Positions 1-8,930 are shown, counted from the stretch's first letter. The stretch is 64,000 bases of DNA from Paenibacillus sp. H1-7 (GCF_022354825.1 NZ_CP031168.1:4465501-4529500), one strand, 5' to 3'. The notes: a model not told the origin generated them from the letters alone. Numbers and translations are program-made.

Positions 1-204
1 AGCAGCTTCTGCCTCTGCCCAATCATTATATGGACCAAAAGTTTCAACATATCCATCAGAATCTGATGCAGTCACAAAAAATTTCCAAATGTTACAGCCT
101 GAACTAAAAGATTGTTGTGTAACTGTGTTGTTTTTTGCAAAAGCAGCGCTTGGAAGAGTAAGAATTACAGCACATAATGAGAGAACTAATAGTTTCTTTA
201 ACAA
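1..204 (-). CDS. Secreted protein, C-terminus cut by window edge
   Basis: The minus strand reads from a TTG start at 204 with a strong GGAGGTG ribosome binding site at 212-218. The in-frame GTG just upstream is followed by a stop, so TTG is the only sensible start. The first 23 residues form a Sec signal peptide: a KK-containing N-region, a hydrophobic core rich in Leu, Val and Ile, and a cleavage site after AAFA. The visible mature part contains one Cys and aromatic residues. I do not recognise the family. The gene runs off the left end after 68 codons. Confidence 0.6.
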   Translation of the reverse strand, partial: MLKKLLVLSLCAVILTLPSAAFAKNNTVTQQSFSSGCNIWKFFVTASDSDGYVETFGPYNDWAEAEAA

Positions 205-726
205 AAGTGCACACCTCCAATTAGTATAATCATTCATAATTGTAATATATTTCCTTATTAACAACAATAGGAACAATAAAGAAATTCTTATAGCACGGCT
301 CTTTTATTTTCATCTCTATAAAACAAAGTTCAAAAACACGGACTCCTTAACATACCATTTTTTGTCCAGTTTCTTGCTTTACTACTTCACGTATTACGGG
401 CGCATCAAGAAAAACTAAAAAGCATGAGCCGGGTACAGTACCGAACTCATGCCTTACAGGCTGCATAACATTAATGTCTAACTTTTTGGGGTCACTTCGA
501 AATTCTCCGGACTAACCTAGGGGCTTTTCAATGTCTATTCTAAGGGGTACACTTCATGGAGTCGTCATTTGCATTGTAGGTGTATCCGTCATGCTATGGG
601 CTCCTAGCAGTTAATAATTTCATCGGACTTATTCTAAGACTTTTTGCTTCAATCAAAGCATGGACCAGTTAATGACTGTAAATCCTTGAGAGGAGCCGGA
701 TAAGCTAATTTGCAACAGTAAGTTAC
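205..726. other. Intergenic stretch without a convincing gene
   Basis: No supported gene lies here apart from the hairpin repeat at 416-482. A 27-codon plus-strand frame with one hydrophobic stretch (near 532-615) was seen, but it has no good ribosome binding site. Confidence 0.4.
416..482. repeat. Hairpin repeat, family R3, copy A
   Basis: A hairpin with arms AGCATGAG and CTCATGC encloses GGTACAGTACC and is followed by a tail ending ATGTCTAAC. A second copy with the same arms and tail lies at 41468-41535. It may act as a terminator, but the conserved tail beyond the stem suggests a repeated unit rather than chance. Confidence 0.55.
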
Positions 727-750
727 GCTAACGTACCCGTTAGCTCAATG
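727..750 (-). repeat. attC-like half element (right-type simple site)
   Basis: The dyad GCTAACG-TACC-CGTTAGC followed by TCAAT matches the right end of the full elements listed below. The stop codon of the neighbouring small gene lies inside it (the TTA of GTTAG). No clear left half was found. Confidence 0.6.
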
Positions 751-1051
751 CCTGCTCCCATGGTTTCGATGCCGTGAGTAGTTCATTTTCACTTTCTAAG
801 TACCTAAGAGTCCGTTCAATATCTTCTTCACTATAACTTCGTACAATTATCATGTGAGCGATGAATAAGCCAGGAGGATCAATATTAGCCCGTGAAAGAT
901 TATTTTTTAATCTGTCAGGCGTATACAAGATACTCCAGCGATTGCTCCCATCGTCGAATGTCATAGTTATTTCAACCCAATTCCATTCATCAGGCGAACC
1001 TATAGGATCATCATCGAAATGCCAACTCAATAATTTCAATGGTACTTCCAT
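740..1051 (-). CDS. Hypothetical acidic cytoplasmic protein, 103 aa
   Basis: This small acidic protein has no signal peptide or membrane segment. It begins MEVPLKLLSWHF and contains several Trp residues and a DDGS turn. I do not recognise the family. Its start codon is 11 bp from a half element at 1062-1080 and its stop codon is formed by the element at 727-750. The gene therefore fills the space between two element ends, as a gene cassette would. Size and composition resemble small immunity or stress proteins, but nothing specific supports that. Confidence 0.55.
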   Translation of the reverse strand: MEVPLKLLSWHFDDDPIGSPDEWNWVEITMTFDDGSNRWSILYTPDRLKNNLSRANIDPPGLFIAHMIIVRSYSEEDIERTLRYLESENELLTASKPWEQALS

Positions 1052-1061
1052 TGTGCAAACC

Positions 1062-1080
1062 TCGTACCCGTTAGTTTAGT
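1062..1080 (-). repeat. attC-like half element
   Basis: CTCGTACCCGTTAGTTTAG matches the right-type simple site of the full elements. It lies directly upstream of the start codon at 1051. Confidence 0.55.
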
Positions 1081-1192
1081 TCTGAAAACATTAAGGTAAA
1101 ACATGAAAAGACGAAAGAACTACAACGTAATGAACCCTAACGCTGATGATACTGCAACTCGGGGTAGCGAACGCTGCAGCCCGGTTATTGGC

Positions 1193-2176
1193 CTAACGTA
1201 TTTTTGTTAAAGTGTCAGCACTTCCCCTTAACCGTTCTTCCAAAATCAAGCGCAGCTCATCAGGAATCCGTTCAAACTCGACCCCTTTCCCCAAAAACAA
1301 AAGCCAATCCGCATAATACTCTAACGCCTCAACATCGGTCACATCCAGTTGAGCATTGAAAATCCCACTCGACTGGAACATCCCTGTAAAGGACAAAATA
1401 ATCCCCGGCGGGTGCAAGCGCTTAAAGCGCTGAATCCCAGTCGTATCAAGCTTTACAATCAGATTGGACTCACGTCCGCCAAACCGTTTTTTGCTTAAAA
1501 TCTCTTGCTCAGACCGCCTCATCTTCTGCTCAGAAATTGCCGAATCCCGCAGCATCTCAACAGGCAAATAACGAAACTCATCGGTATCAAGATCATAAAC
1601 CTCGACCAGCCAACGAGCGTTTGAGTTAAAAATATGAATCAAAAAAACATCCATCAACTGCGGCCATCCAGGACTCTGCTCATACGTCAAGCGCAAGTGC
1701 TTGTCCCGCGCGGCAAGCGAAATCAGCTGGTTCAACTCTGCAGGCGCCGCATCATCGAGTTCCAAAAGATTCGGATTAGCAGGATTTGTATTTTCAAAAA
1801 GCAAGATATTATTCAGCTCGATCAGCTCGTCGTGCTGGGTTTGCGACGCGATGCCGATGAGTTTTTCAGTGATGGAGCGGCGATTTTGCAAATAAGGCAG
1901 CTGCGAATTTTTCGAGGCGATAAAGCTGATAAATATCGCTTTCAGCTCTTCTGGCGTGAAACGGACGGCGGACAGATACTGATTTTGCAGGACATTGTAG
2001 CCGCCCCCGCGCCCAAGCTCGGTCGTCAGCGGAAAACCCATCGCCTGAATCTCGTTTATGTCGCGGATCGCCGTCGCGCGAGAAATCTTGAACTCCCGCT
2101 GAATCTCTGCAATCGTAAAATGCGCGCGATTATTGATGAAGCGCATGATCAGGTTCACTCGTTCTGTCTTTTTCAT
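1193..2176 (-). CDS. YafY-type HTH/WYL transcriptional regulator
   Basis: The protein has 327 residues, the usual length for this family. Residues about 1-60 form a winged helix-turn-helix of the HTH_11/DeoR type (ISRATAIRDINEIQAMG), and residues about 130-310 form a degenerate WYL effector-sensing domain. WYL regulators respond to small ligands or nucleic acid. It is transcribed divergently from two effector-binding proteins starting at 2327, with a 150-bp shared promoter region containing GTATC dyads. It probably controls those two genes and itself. The family call is sound; the ligand is unknown. Confidence 0.85.
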   Translation of the reverse strand: MKKTERVNLIMRFINNRAHFTIAEIQREFKISRATAIRDINEIQAMGFPLTTELGRGGGYNVLQNQYLSAVRFTPEELKAIFISFIASKNSQLPYLQNRRSITEKLIGIASQTQHDELIELNNILLFENTNPANPNLLELDDAAPAELNQLISLAARDKHLRLTYEQSPGWPQLMDVFLIHIFNSNARWLVEVYDLDTDEFRYLPVEMLRDSAISEQKMRRSEQEILSKKRFGGRESNLIVKLDTTGIQRFKRLHPPGIILSFTGMFQSSGIFNAQLDVTDVEALEYYADWLLFLGKGVEFERIPDELRLILEERLRGSADTLTKIR

Positions 2177-2255
2177 GATTTTATTGTATCAGAAATGTAG
2201 CATCAGTACCGATTTTGATTCTGTTTTTGCAATACTTTTTGATATTCGATAAAAG

Positions 2256-2289
2256 GTATCGTTTTTTGATACATTTAGAGAATAGTATC
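2256..2289. promoter_or_regulatory. Candidate operator between WYL regulator and its neighbours
   Basis: The dyad GTATC-N7-GATAC lies at 2256-2272, with another GTATC at 2285-2289 and a related AATACTTTTTGATAT just upstream (2231-2245). These repeats lie between two divergent start codons, where the HTH/WYL protein would be expected to bind. Assignment is by position only. Confidence 0.45.
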
Positions 2290-2326
2290 AATCTTGTAAA
2301 AACAAATCCGCTAAGGAGAGATTAAG

Positions 2327-2806
2327 ATGTCTAACTACTCCATCCAAACCATCTCAGAAAACTACAAAATGACTGCTTTCGGTGTTTTACTTGAAGACTA
2401 TAACGACTGGGCAGGCAATGCAGCAAAAACTGCAGCGAAAAAAGCTGAAATCACTGAAAACGGCAAGCTTGCCGAACTTCTCGCGCTCGCTGACGGGCAA
2501 GAATATCAAATCAACTACGTCATCGACGGCAAGGCTTGGCGCGGCTTCGGCGTGATGGGTGCATACGACGTGGAAGGTGCGGTCGTCCTTGACTTCCTCG
2601 CTGGGGATTACCTCGTGGTGCCTGGCACAGGCGCTGACAAAGACCGCCTTGCTGACGAAATAACAGGCAAAGTTTTCGGTGGCCTGCTGCAAGAAATCAC
2701 AGACTACAAATACGTTGGTCCTGGTAACTCAACTTTCGTCAAAGCAGCTGAAGACGGTACATTCTACGGCGAAATGTGGCTTCGTGCAAAAAAAGTAGCA
2801 AGCTAA
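2327..2806 (+). CDS. GyrI-like / effector-binding domain protein, first of tandem pair
   Basis: This 159-residue soluble protein has a good ribosome binding site (AAGGAGAG). It resembles the stand-alone GyrI-like/effector-binding fold (AraC_E_bind, SRPBCC-like) and keeps the ITDYKYVGPGN...DGTFYGEMW C-terminal pattern. It is a paralogue of the next gene, 22 bp downstream: both contain F(G/E)..L..ITDY.Y.G and GTFYGE. These domains bind drugs or other hydrophobic ligands. The divergent WYL regulator suggests an inducible ligand-binding or detoxifying role. The Cass2 subfamily of this fold was first described from integron cassettes. Confidence 0.7.
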   Translation: MSNYSIQTISENYKMTAFGVLLEDYNDWAGNAAKTAAKKAEITENGKLAELLALADGQEYQINYVIDGKAWRGFGVMGAYDVEGAVVLDFLAGDYLVVPGTGADKDRLADEITGKVFGGLLQEITDYKYVGPGNSTFVKAAEDGTFYGEMWLRAKKVAS

Positions 2807-2828
2807 TCTCAGTCAAAGGAGCACTCCC

Positions 2829-3305
2829 ATGGCAAATTACACAGTTGAACATAAGAAATCATTTACATTGACCGCTTATGGTTTTTCAATTCAATCCAAT
2901 TTCCAAGACGCGCCAGCTTTGCAGAAGGAAAAAGCAGAGTTTTGGGGAGGACTTAAGGCTGACGGGCGTTTTGATAAGCTCAAAGCGGCCGCAAAAGATG
3001 ATCGCGAATGGTCAGTCAACGAGGTTTATCAAGGCAGACCGTGGAATTATTTCGCGGTAGAAGCTAGCAAATCGGTGGCTGACGCAACACGCATCATCGA
3101 GTTTCCAGAGAGCGAGTACATAGTGCTCGCAGGAACCGGCGACAAGGAAACTTTGTTTGATCAGTTGACTTATCGTGCTTTTGGCGAAGTCTTGTCTCAA
3201 ATCACTGACTATGCTTACATCGGCGGTCCCAATGCGACTTATCGCAAAGAAAACGGTGACGGCACTTTCTACGGCGAATTTTGGGTTCCTGTGGTTAAAA
3301 AATAG
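2829..3305 (+). CDS. GyrI-like / effector-binding domain protein, second of tandem pair
   Basis: The 158-residue paralogue of the preceding gene has its own ribosome binding site (AAAGGAGC). The two share the length, the VLAGTGDK-type loop, the ITDYAYIGG segment and the terminal GTFYGEFW motif. They form a two-gene operon ending in a strong terminator at 3322. No catalytic motif is visible, so ligand binding or sequestration is the likely role. The duplication may give ligand diversity or heterodimers; this is inference. Confidence 0.7.
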   Translation: MANYTVEHKKSFTLTAYGFSIQSNFQDAPALQKEKAEFWGGLKADGRFDKLKAAAKDDREWSVNEVYQGRPWNYFAVEASKSVADATRIIEFPESEYIVLAGTGDKETLFDQLTYRAFGEVLSQITDYAYIGGPNATYRKENGDGTFYGEFWVPVVKK

Positions 3306-3321
3306 TAGGATTGGATTTGAC

Positions 3322-3360
3322 CAAAGGGCCACCCCGAAACACACGCGGATGGCCCTTTTT
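3322..3360 (+). terminator. Rho-independent terminator of the effector-binding pair
   Basis: Arms AAAGGGCCA and TGGCCCTTT are followed by a T-run, 17 bp after the stop codon at 3305. Confidence 0.75.
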
Positions 3361-3511
3361 GCTGAGTGCTCATAATAGTCAAAGTGGAGATATTTATCGA
3401 AGGCTTTAATTTTTTCGCTATCCATTAAATACTGTAATTGTTGTTTATTAATCTAAAGTGTCGCTCAACTTCCATTAGTGGTGAAGTATACGTTGATCTA
3501 CGCTGTTAAAA

Positions 3512-5386
3512 CTATTCAGGACGCAGTGACAGATCACGAAAATTAACCCAGCCATAGGGGTTGAGTTTTTCTGTTCCGAGCAGGCTCGGATGGTAAAAGG
3601 CAGCATGCCGCAAATGGTAAAGAAAATGCAGCGCATCATGACGCAGCAGTAAAGTTTCCACTTCCTGCAAAAGTACGGATCGGGCAGCAGAATCCGTTTC
3701 ATGGGCGATGGCAGCATATCTTTGATCAAGCTCGTTTAACAATACCGGTTCAACGAAGCGTTGAACCCCATAGTTTTCATGGAGCAGTACATGCAGCAGC
3801 GACCACTCCCGATTATTCGTTGTAATAGCGTTAAGCAGCACAATATCCGCAGCATCTATCGCTCCAGGTCGACTGAAATGTTCATAAGGCAGAACGTGAA
3901 TGTGTACAGTGATGCTTGCGGATGCACACCGTTGCTGAATCCACTGAGCCGTCTGCTCAAGCGAATTGTTCAAGATGGAGTGCGTGTACAGCTGAAGCGA
4001 GTTTTGATAACCATCGGTTCGTAAAGAAACCATCGTATCTACTGTAGCCATTTCCTGCTCTGTCTCTTCGTTCTCGTTCTCATTCTCTACCGATAAATGA
4101 GCCGCAATAGCAGCACTCCAATCCGGAAAAAAGCTGTAAGCTGCTCCGATCCGATTACCTCCAAGCTCCGCCACGCACTGTTCGGGCTGCAAAAGTTTAC
4201 GTAGCCTGTGCCGCATAGCAGGATCCTGTAATGGTCCTTGCTTGCGGCCGTTCATGATCATGAACGTGCAGCCTCCCTCCGTCTGCTCCATAATCGTGGT
4301 CCCCGTTGGAGCAAGCGCATGAATTTGGAACGGGTGCGTGTAGAGAATAGGTTTTCCACCTAAACCACCATCGGGCATTTTTTGTGTGAGCAGCTCCTTC
4401 AATATCCAAATTTCAACCTTATCCAATTGTGCCCTCTCCCGGTAGTAGTCCGCGAATGCCTCCAGAACCACCATCTCCGCGTCATTACGTAACAGCTTAA
4501 AGGGTCCAGTTCCAATCGGTAACCGCTCATTATTTCCGTGAGTCTGACATGGAGTAATGGATGCCTTGGGTGCAGCTAGATAATGCAGCAGTAAAGAGCT
4601 TGGTGCATCCAGTTGAATACGCAGTGCATACCGATGTGTGGCTTCTATATTCCGAATATGAAGTAGCTTCCATTCACTGCACAGATTATCCCGTTCCTGA
4701 TTTACGCAATGCGAATCCAACTTGCTAAGGCGCATGAGCGTATGATGGACATCTGCTGAGGTCAGCTCTTTTTTATTATGAAAAAGGACGCCTTTGCGCA
4801 AATAAAACATCCATACGGTTCCATCCCTATTCTGCTCCCAGTGCACAGCAAGCCGGGGTACAAAAACTGCATGTGAACAATCCCATTCAACAAGTGTGTC
4901 AAAAAGCTGACCGATCATATGTAGCTCTGTCCTGAGGGTTGCGTTAATCGGATCCAGTAAAGGCATTTCCCGGTAAAAAGGAAGCCGCAGCAAATCGATG
5001 TGCCCCTTCTTATATGCCGTGGTTTGGATGCCAAAATGCTTATAGATCGATTCTGTTATTTGTTGTTGAAGAGGTGAGCTCGGATCATACTTGCGCATAA
5101 GCTCCATCGCTTGCGAATACTGACCTTTGTCTATTTTGGTCTGGGCCCATGAGCTTATTACGTTATTCGATTCCATGTTAAATGTAATGATGGAACGATT
5201 CCCCCTACCCCGCCCAGGCTGCCACTCGATCCACCCTAGCTCCTGACATTGCTTCACAATCAGCTTCACGTTACGTGGTGTACAGCACAACACTTCTGCG
5301 AGCTGCTCCAGCCAAACCTCTACAGGCTCTTTTTCTGCATAGCCATAAAACTCCCTTAACTTCAAGTAGTGATAAGCAATTTGCAT
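3512..5386 (-). CDS. SgrR-type regulator (HTH plus solute-binding domain)
   Basis: The protein has 624 residues. The N-terminal ~100 residues are an SgrR-like winged helix (EVLCCTPRNVKLIVKQC), and residues ~150-610 resemble the family 5 peptide/nickel solute-binding fold. There is no signal peptide, as expected for a cytoplasmic regulator that senses a ligand with a periplasmic-type domain. It is divergent from an EamA exporter starting at 5520, a frequent pairing. It probably controls that exporter. An acidic run of alternating N and E near residue 450 is likely a surface loop. Confidence 0.8.
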   Translation of the reverse strand: MQIAYHYLKLREFYGYAEKEPVEVWLEQLAEVLCCTPRNVKLIVKQCQELGWIEWQPGRGRGNRSIITFNMESNNVISSWAQTKIDKGQYSQAMELMRKYDPSSPLQQQITESIYKHFGIQTTAYKKGHIDLLRLPFYREMPLLDPINATLRTELHMIGQLFDTLVEWDCSHAVFVPRLAVHWEQNRDGTVWMFYLRKGVLFHNKKELTSADVHHTLMRLSKLDSHCVNQERDNLCSEWKLLHIRNIEATHRYALRIQLDAPSSLLLHYLAAPKASITPCQTHGNNERLPIGTGPFKLLRNDAEMVVLEAFADYYRERAQLDKVEIWILKELLTQKMPDGGLGGKPILYTHPFQIHALAPTGTTIMEQTEGGCTFMIMNGRKQGPLQDPAMRHRLRKLLQPEQCVAELGGNRIGAAYSFFPDWSAAIAAHLSVENENENEETEQEMATVDTMVSLRTDGYQNSLQLYTHSILNNSLEQTAQWIQQRCASASITVHIHVLPYEHFSRPGAIDAADIVLLNAITTNNREWSLLHVLLHENYGVQRFVEPVLLNELDQRYAAIAHETDSAARSVLLQEVETLLLRHDALHFLYHLRHAAFYHPSLLGTEKLNPYGWVNFRDLSLRPE

Positions 5387-5519
5387 ATAGATCTCCTTAA
5401 ACAGGGTGATGATTTAAAAAGGGGAAATTATTTTATTAAAATACTACTCTTTTTAACCCCTTTTTACAAGGTTACTATGGAGCTACCAACAGCCTTGTTA
5501 GAGAAGGGAAGTAACTATT

Positions 5520-6536
5520 ATGGATGCAGAAAAGAAAGTTAAGAACAATAGCAACAAACAGGTACTGTCGATGATTCGTGCGCTTTCGATTACAGCAGCC
5601 GTCTTCGTAACACTATTGTGGTCCTCCTCTTACATTTTGAATCAATATGCGTTTGTTGAGGGCGTAGGTCCCTATACCCTTGCAGGCATGCGCTACAGCG
5701 CAGCGGCATTTACCTTATGGGTGGTGCTGCGGCTTCGTGATCAAAAGCACGCTCAGCGAAAAAGAGGACATGAGGTTCAAAGCGTTAATAGAAAATTATC
5801 ACAAGGGAAATGGAAGCTGACCTGGAAAGACAATTTGTTTCTCGGAATTACCGGGTTTATTCTGGCACAAGGACTTCAGTATGCAGGCCAGTTTTATTTG
5901 ACCCCTATGCAATCCAACATGTTCTTATCGGTGGGAAATATTCTGTTCCTGCTCCTTATTGACGCGTTTTGGCTGCGTGAGTTGAATAACCGCGCCACCT
6001 TCCTAGCCGTTCTCGCTGCTATGGCCGGCATCGTCATTTACTATTATCCATGGCATTTAGCCCAAGGCAGTCTGATCGGCATCGTCTTGATCCTGATATC
6101 CTGTGTTGGTAACGTTGTGCACTTGACCTATTCCCGCTATTTGCTTACCCGAAAACAAACAGCCCCTTCTGCACTCGTTCTTACACCAATGCTAATCGGG
6201 GCTGCAGGTATGCTATTAGCTGGATTCATACTAGAGGGTATGCCGCCTTACTCTTTAAAGCTGATCCTCATTCTGTTATGGCTTGGACCCATCAATGGAG
6301 CACTAGCCTTTACACTTTGGGCTTGGTCCCAAAAGCAGCTGCGTGCCTATGAAAGTAGCCTCATTAATAATTTAATGCTGCTGGAAGTTGCCCTGATGGA
6401 TATTTTGTTTCTCGGACGCAGTATTACCTATTTGCAAGCAGGCTCATTATGTATCACCGGAACGGCCATTGTTGCTGTGCAGCTTGCGCCGTTGTTGAAA
6501 AAGCCTAAACAATTGCCAAGTGAATCCGATAAATAG
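5520..6536 (+). CDS. EamA-family (DMT superfamily) transporter
   Basis: The protein has 338 residues and about ten hydrophobic segments in two EamA repeats. A basic, Lys/Arg-rich loop (residues ~75-105) interrupts the first repeat. The first repeat begins VTLLWSSSYILNQ, the usual EamA opening. It probably exports a metabolite or drug through the membrane. The divergent SgrR-type gene is the likely regulator. The 340 bp after the stop hold only a terminator and a repeat element. Confidence 0.85.
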   Translation: MDAEKKVKNNSNKQVLSMIRALSITAAVFVTLLWSSSYILNQYAFVEGVGPYTLAGMRYSAAAFTLWVVLRLRDQKHAQRKRGHEVQSVNRKLSQGKWKLTWKDNLFLGITGFILAQGLQYAGQFYLTPMQSNMFLSVGNILFLLLIDAFWLRELNNRATFLAVLAAMAGIVIYYYPWHLAQGSLIGIVLILISCVGNVVHLTYSRYLLTRKQTAPSALVLTPMLIGAAGMLLAGFILEGMPPYSLKLILILLWLGPINGALAFTLWAWSQKQLRAYESSLINNLMLLEVALMDILFLGRSITYLQAGSLCITGTAIVAVQLAPLLKKPKQLPSESDK

Positions 6537-6740
6537 AAGCTGGAGTTTTCCACTATTTGAGGTACCAAGAGGAAAAGTTGGAGAGAATAAAACGCCGTGA
6601 TAGCCGTTACTACGTGGGTAAACGGCCTACTGGTGTTTGGCAGAGAGTTCTTGTTTTCATCGTGTAGAGTGTGTGGTGACGTGATATTCTAAGAAATCAG
6701 CCGTCTGATCACTGGGGTATTGAACGGCATGGAAATACGA

Positions 6741-6775
6741 AAAGGCTCCCCGATAAGTGGAAGCCTCTTTGTTTT
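6741..6775 (+). terminator. Rho-independent terminator
   Basis: AAAGGCTCCCC and a partly mismatched GGAAGCCTCTTT arm are followed by GTTTT. It could end transcription from the EamA gene, although it lies about 200 bp beyond the stop. Confidence 0.5.
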
Positions 6776-6891
6776 ACTAGAATTACTGATATCTGAAATT
6801 GGACTAGGTGTCAATGGCCATCGATTTCTTATAGGATACCGCAATCAAGGAATTTCGGCATTAGAATGATACTTTCACCGTACATGATCTT

Positions 6892-6981
6892 AAACCATCC
6901 TGCCTTTTAGCTTAATGAGGTAGCCGCTTGGACAGTGGCGGCTTCTATGAAGCGTTGAACTATCGTACCCGTTAGCTTAAT
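6892..6981 (-). repeat. attC-like element E1 (two-ended)
   Basis: The left end is CATCCTGCCTTTTAGCTTAAT, the inner stem AGCCGC/GCGGCT, and the right end GAACTATCGTACCCGTTAG followed by CTTAAT. About 20 bp of left flank (TTCACC...GATCTTAAAC) recurs at 13226-13250, next to another half site. Confidence 0.7.
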
Positions 6982-7114
6982 TCCGAAATCCCTCGGGCAG
7001 ACCGAGGGGCGATAGCCCCAATGTTTGAATATGGTGTTATCTGAGATGGATACGCCATCTAGGAGACACTAACATTTCTTTTACTTAATAACAACCATAA
7101 TCATACCATAAATT

Positions 7115-7212
7115 GGAACTGTCCTGACTGTTATTTTAATGAAAAAAGGGAGAAGATGCCACAGAGGCAAACTGCTCTAGATCACTCAGCTAACCTACCC
7201 GTTAGCTTAACG
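7115..7212 (-). repeat. attC-like element E2 (two-ended)
   Basis: The left end GGAACTGTCCTGACTGTTAT is followed by TTTAATGAAAA. The middle contains a weak inner stem. The right end is GCTAACCTACCCGTTAG plus CTTAACG. Confidence 0.7.
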
Positions 7213-7305
7213 ATCGTTCTCAAAATTATATCAATGCTTGACATTATCGATTACTCTGAAATCTTCACATTATTATGATGTCATGGTAATTGTACCGCAG
7301 GGCAA

Positions 7306-7335
7306 ACTGCTCCAACGTTCTTACGTTATCTGAAT
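7306..7335 (-). repeat. Degenerate right-type half element
   Basis: CAACGTTCTTACGTTATCTGAAT resembles the right simple site (AACGTACCCGTTAGCTTAAT) with several changes. It sits 14 bp beyond the stop of the nucleotidyltransferase gene, the usual element position. The preceding GGCAAACTGCTCC also occurs inside E16. Confidence 0.4.
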
Positions 7336-7348
7336 AACTATAAAGGCA

Positions 7349-8134
7349 TTAGAGGTCAGCTACTGGTACATGTCCCGTCATCCAGTTTAGCTCGCTATCA
7401 AGCATAAATCGAATATGCCATCCTTTCTCTGACCTAGGCCATTGATAAAATTTTGCGACACACTCATATAAAACTTCTACGCTTTCCTTCGATTTGTTTT
7501 TCAACACGTTATTCATAATGAGAATAAGATCATTCGGTTGATTATTAACGCCTTCCAGCACCTTCATAAACCATTTATGATAAGGATAGACAACCTCGTT
7601 ATAGGCCAAAATGAGCCGCCCCGCAAATAAAACGAAATTAGTCACTGAGAATTCAATCACATAGGGCTCGTTCTTTTTTAAACCTTCATAGAACATCCAT
7701 CTCCAACCTTCAAATTGTGCGTGGAATTTTTCCATCGTTTCGTTTTTCCGCTCAATTGGATAGCGAGATGCCGCTTGTACCAACTCTTCTAAGCCAATTA
7801 TTTCGCTATAACTCACTATTGCATCCTTGAAGGCAAACCGAGCTGGTTCGCTACCTGATTCGGCTACTTTTTTAATGTACGAAATCGAAGTGTATTTTCC
7901 ATCCACATAGCCACCATCATAAGGCGTTGACTCCGTTTCATGGTAATGTATATCCCCGCTTTCTAATAACGCATAATATCTCTCATCCGAAACGACCAAC
8001 ATAAGGTCTATATCCGAATCTTCTTTTGCAAAACCATGCGCAACGGAGCCGCCTACAATGACAGCCAATATTTCTTCCTTAACTTTGAGTTTATTTGTAA
8101 CCATTTCGATAGCAGTTTGGTGATGTGGATACAT
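7349..8134 (-). CDS. Nucleotidyltransferase-domain protein (Pol-beta fold)
   Basis: The 261-residue protein carries the Pol-beta nucleotidyltransferase signature GGSVAHGFAKEDSDIDLM at residues ~28-45, with the GS and both metal-binding Asp residues intact. The C-terminal ~120 residues are helical. Such proteins adenylylate or nucleotidylate small molecules, such as aminoglycosides, or proteins. The substrate cannot be read from the sequence. It is 24 bp downstream of the hexapeptide acetyltransferase gene and is probably co-transcribed with it. Both classes are common cargo of integron cassettes. Confidence 0.8.
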   Translation of the reverse strand: MYPHHQTAIEMVTNKLKVKEEILAVIVGGSVAHGFAKEDSDIDLMLVVSDERYYALLESGDIHYHETESTPYDGGYVDGKYTSISYIKKVAESGSEPARFAFKDAIVSYSEIIGLEELVQAASRYPIERKNETMEKFHAQFEGWRWMFYEGLKKNEPYVIEFSVTNFVLFAGRLILAYNEVVYPYHKWFMKVLEGVNNQPNDLILIMNNVLKNKSKESVEVLYECVAKFYQWPRSEKGWHIRFMLDSELNWMTGHVPVADL

Positions 8135-8158
8135 CAGAATAGCCCCTTTAACTTGAGA

Positions 8159-8767
8159 TTATGGTTGCACCTTCCGGTTTTTGTAATAGTAAATTTTGTC
8201 TTCTTCCGTAATTTGCCGCAGTACTTTACAAGGGTTGCCTACTGCAACCACATTTGGCGGAATATCCTTTGTGACAATGCTACCTGCGCCTATTACACTG
8301 TTCTTTCCTATAGTTACGCCGGGATTAATGACTGCACCGCTCCCAATCCATACATTGTCTTCAATGATAACTGGAAATGCATACATTTGCCCAGTTGCAC
8401 GCAATTCTGCATCAATGGGATGTCCGGTCGTAGATATCGTCACATTAGGAGCAAATAAGACTCCATTTCCAATCTTAACCGTTGTATCATCCACGATTGT
8501 AAGATTAAAGTTTGCATAGACATCGTTACCAATAAACGTGTTAGAGCCATAGGCAAAGTGAATAGGTGGTTCAATCCAGCAATTTATGCCCAAGCTTCCA
8601 AAAAGTTGCTTAGCCAATTCTTCACGTTTGGCCACCTGGGACGGTCTTGTTTGGTTAAAGTCATATACCAGCTCTTTTCCCCTAAGTCGTTCCTCTGGCA
8701 AGCCTTCTCCCATGTCCGTAAACAATAACCCATTTTTTATATTTTCACGTTGTGTCACTTCTAACAT
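8159..8767 (-). CDS. Hexapeptide-repeat acetyltransferase, maltose/galactoside O-acetyltransferase type
   Basis: The 202-residue protein has a left-handed beta-helix with repeated [LIV]-G-x(4) hexads (IGNDVYANFN, VWIGSGAVINPGVTIG, IGAGSIVTKDIP) and the family ending NPCKVLRQI. The N-terminal helical region is that of the maltose acetyltransferase group, and the catalytic His is present in TTGHPID. It transfers acetyl from acetyl-CoA to a sugar hydroxyl. It lies just upstream of the nucleotidyltransferase gene on the same strand. Confidence 0.88.
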   Translation of the reverse strand: MLEVTQRENIKNGLLFTDMGEGLPEERLRGKELVYDFNQTRPSQVAKREELAKQLFGSLGINCWIEPPIHFAYGSNTFIGNDVYANFNLTIVDDTTVKIGNGVLFAPNVTISTTGHPIDAELRATGQMYAFPVIIEDNVWIGSGAVINPGVTIGKNSVIGAGSIVTKDIPPNVVAVGNPCKVLRQITEEDKIYYYKNRKVQP

Positions 8768-8906
8768 TCCTTTCTACATATATGTATTTTTACTCTCATT
8801 TAAGTGTAACAAACTACAATAACTATTCAAAGAACAACTGGTGAACCCAGAATAACCTCTGTAGATTGTTAGCGAGCCGATTCCTTCTATTAGTTTCACC
8901 TCCCCG

Positions 8907-8930
8907 CGCTAAACTGCCCGTTAGCTTAAA
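8907..8930 (-). repeat. attC-like left-type half element
   Basis: GCTAAACTGCCCGTTAGC followed by TTAAAT matches the left simple site of the full elements. No right half is seen before 9228. Confidence 0.6.

Noticed and set aside
531..615. 27-codon plus-strand frame with a hydrophobic stretch (GVVICIVGVSVMLWAPSS)
   Set aside because: No good ribosome binding site and no conserved features, although a small membrane peptide cannot be excluded.
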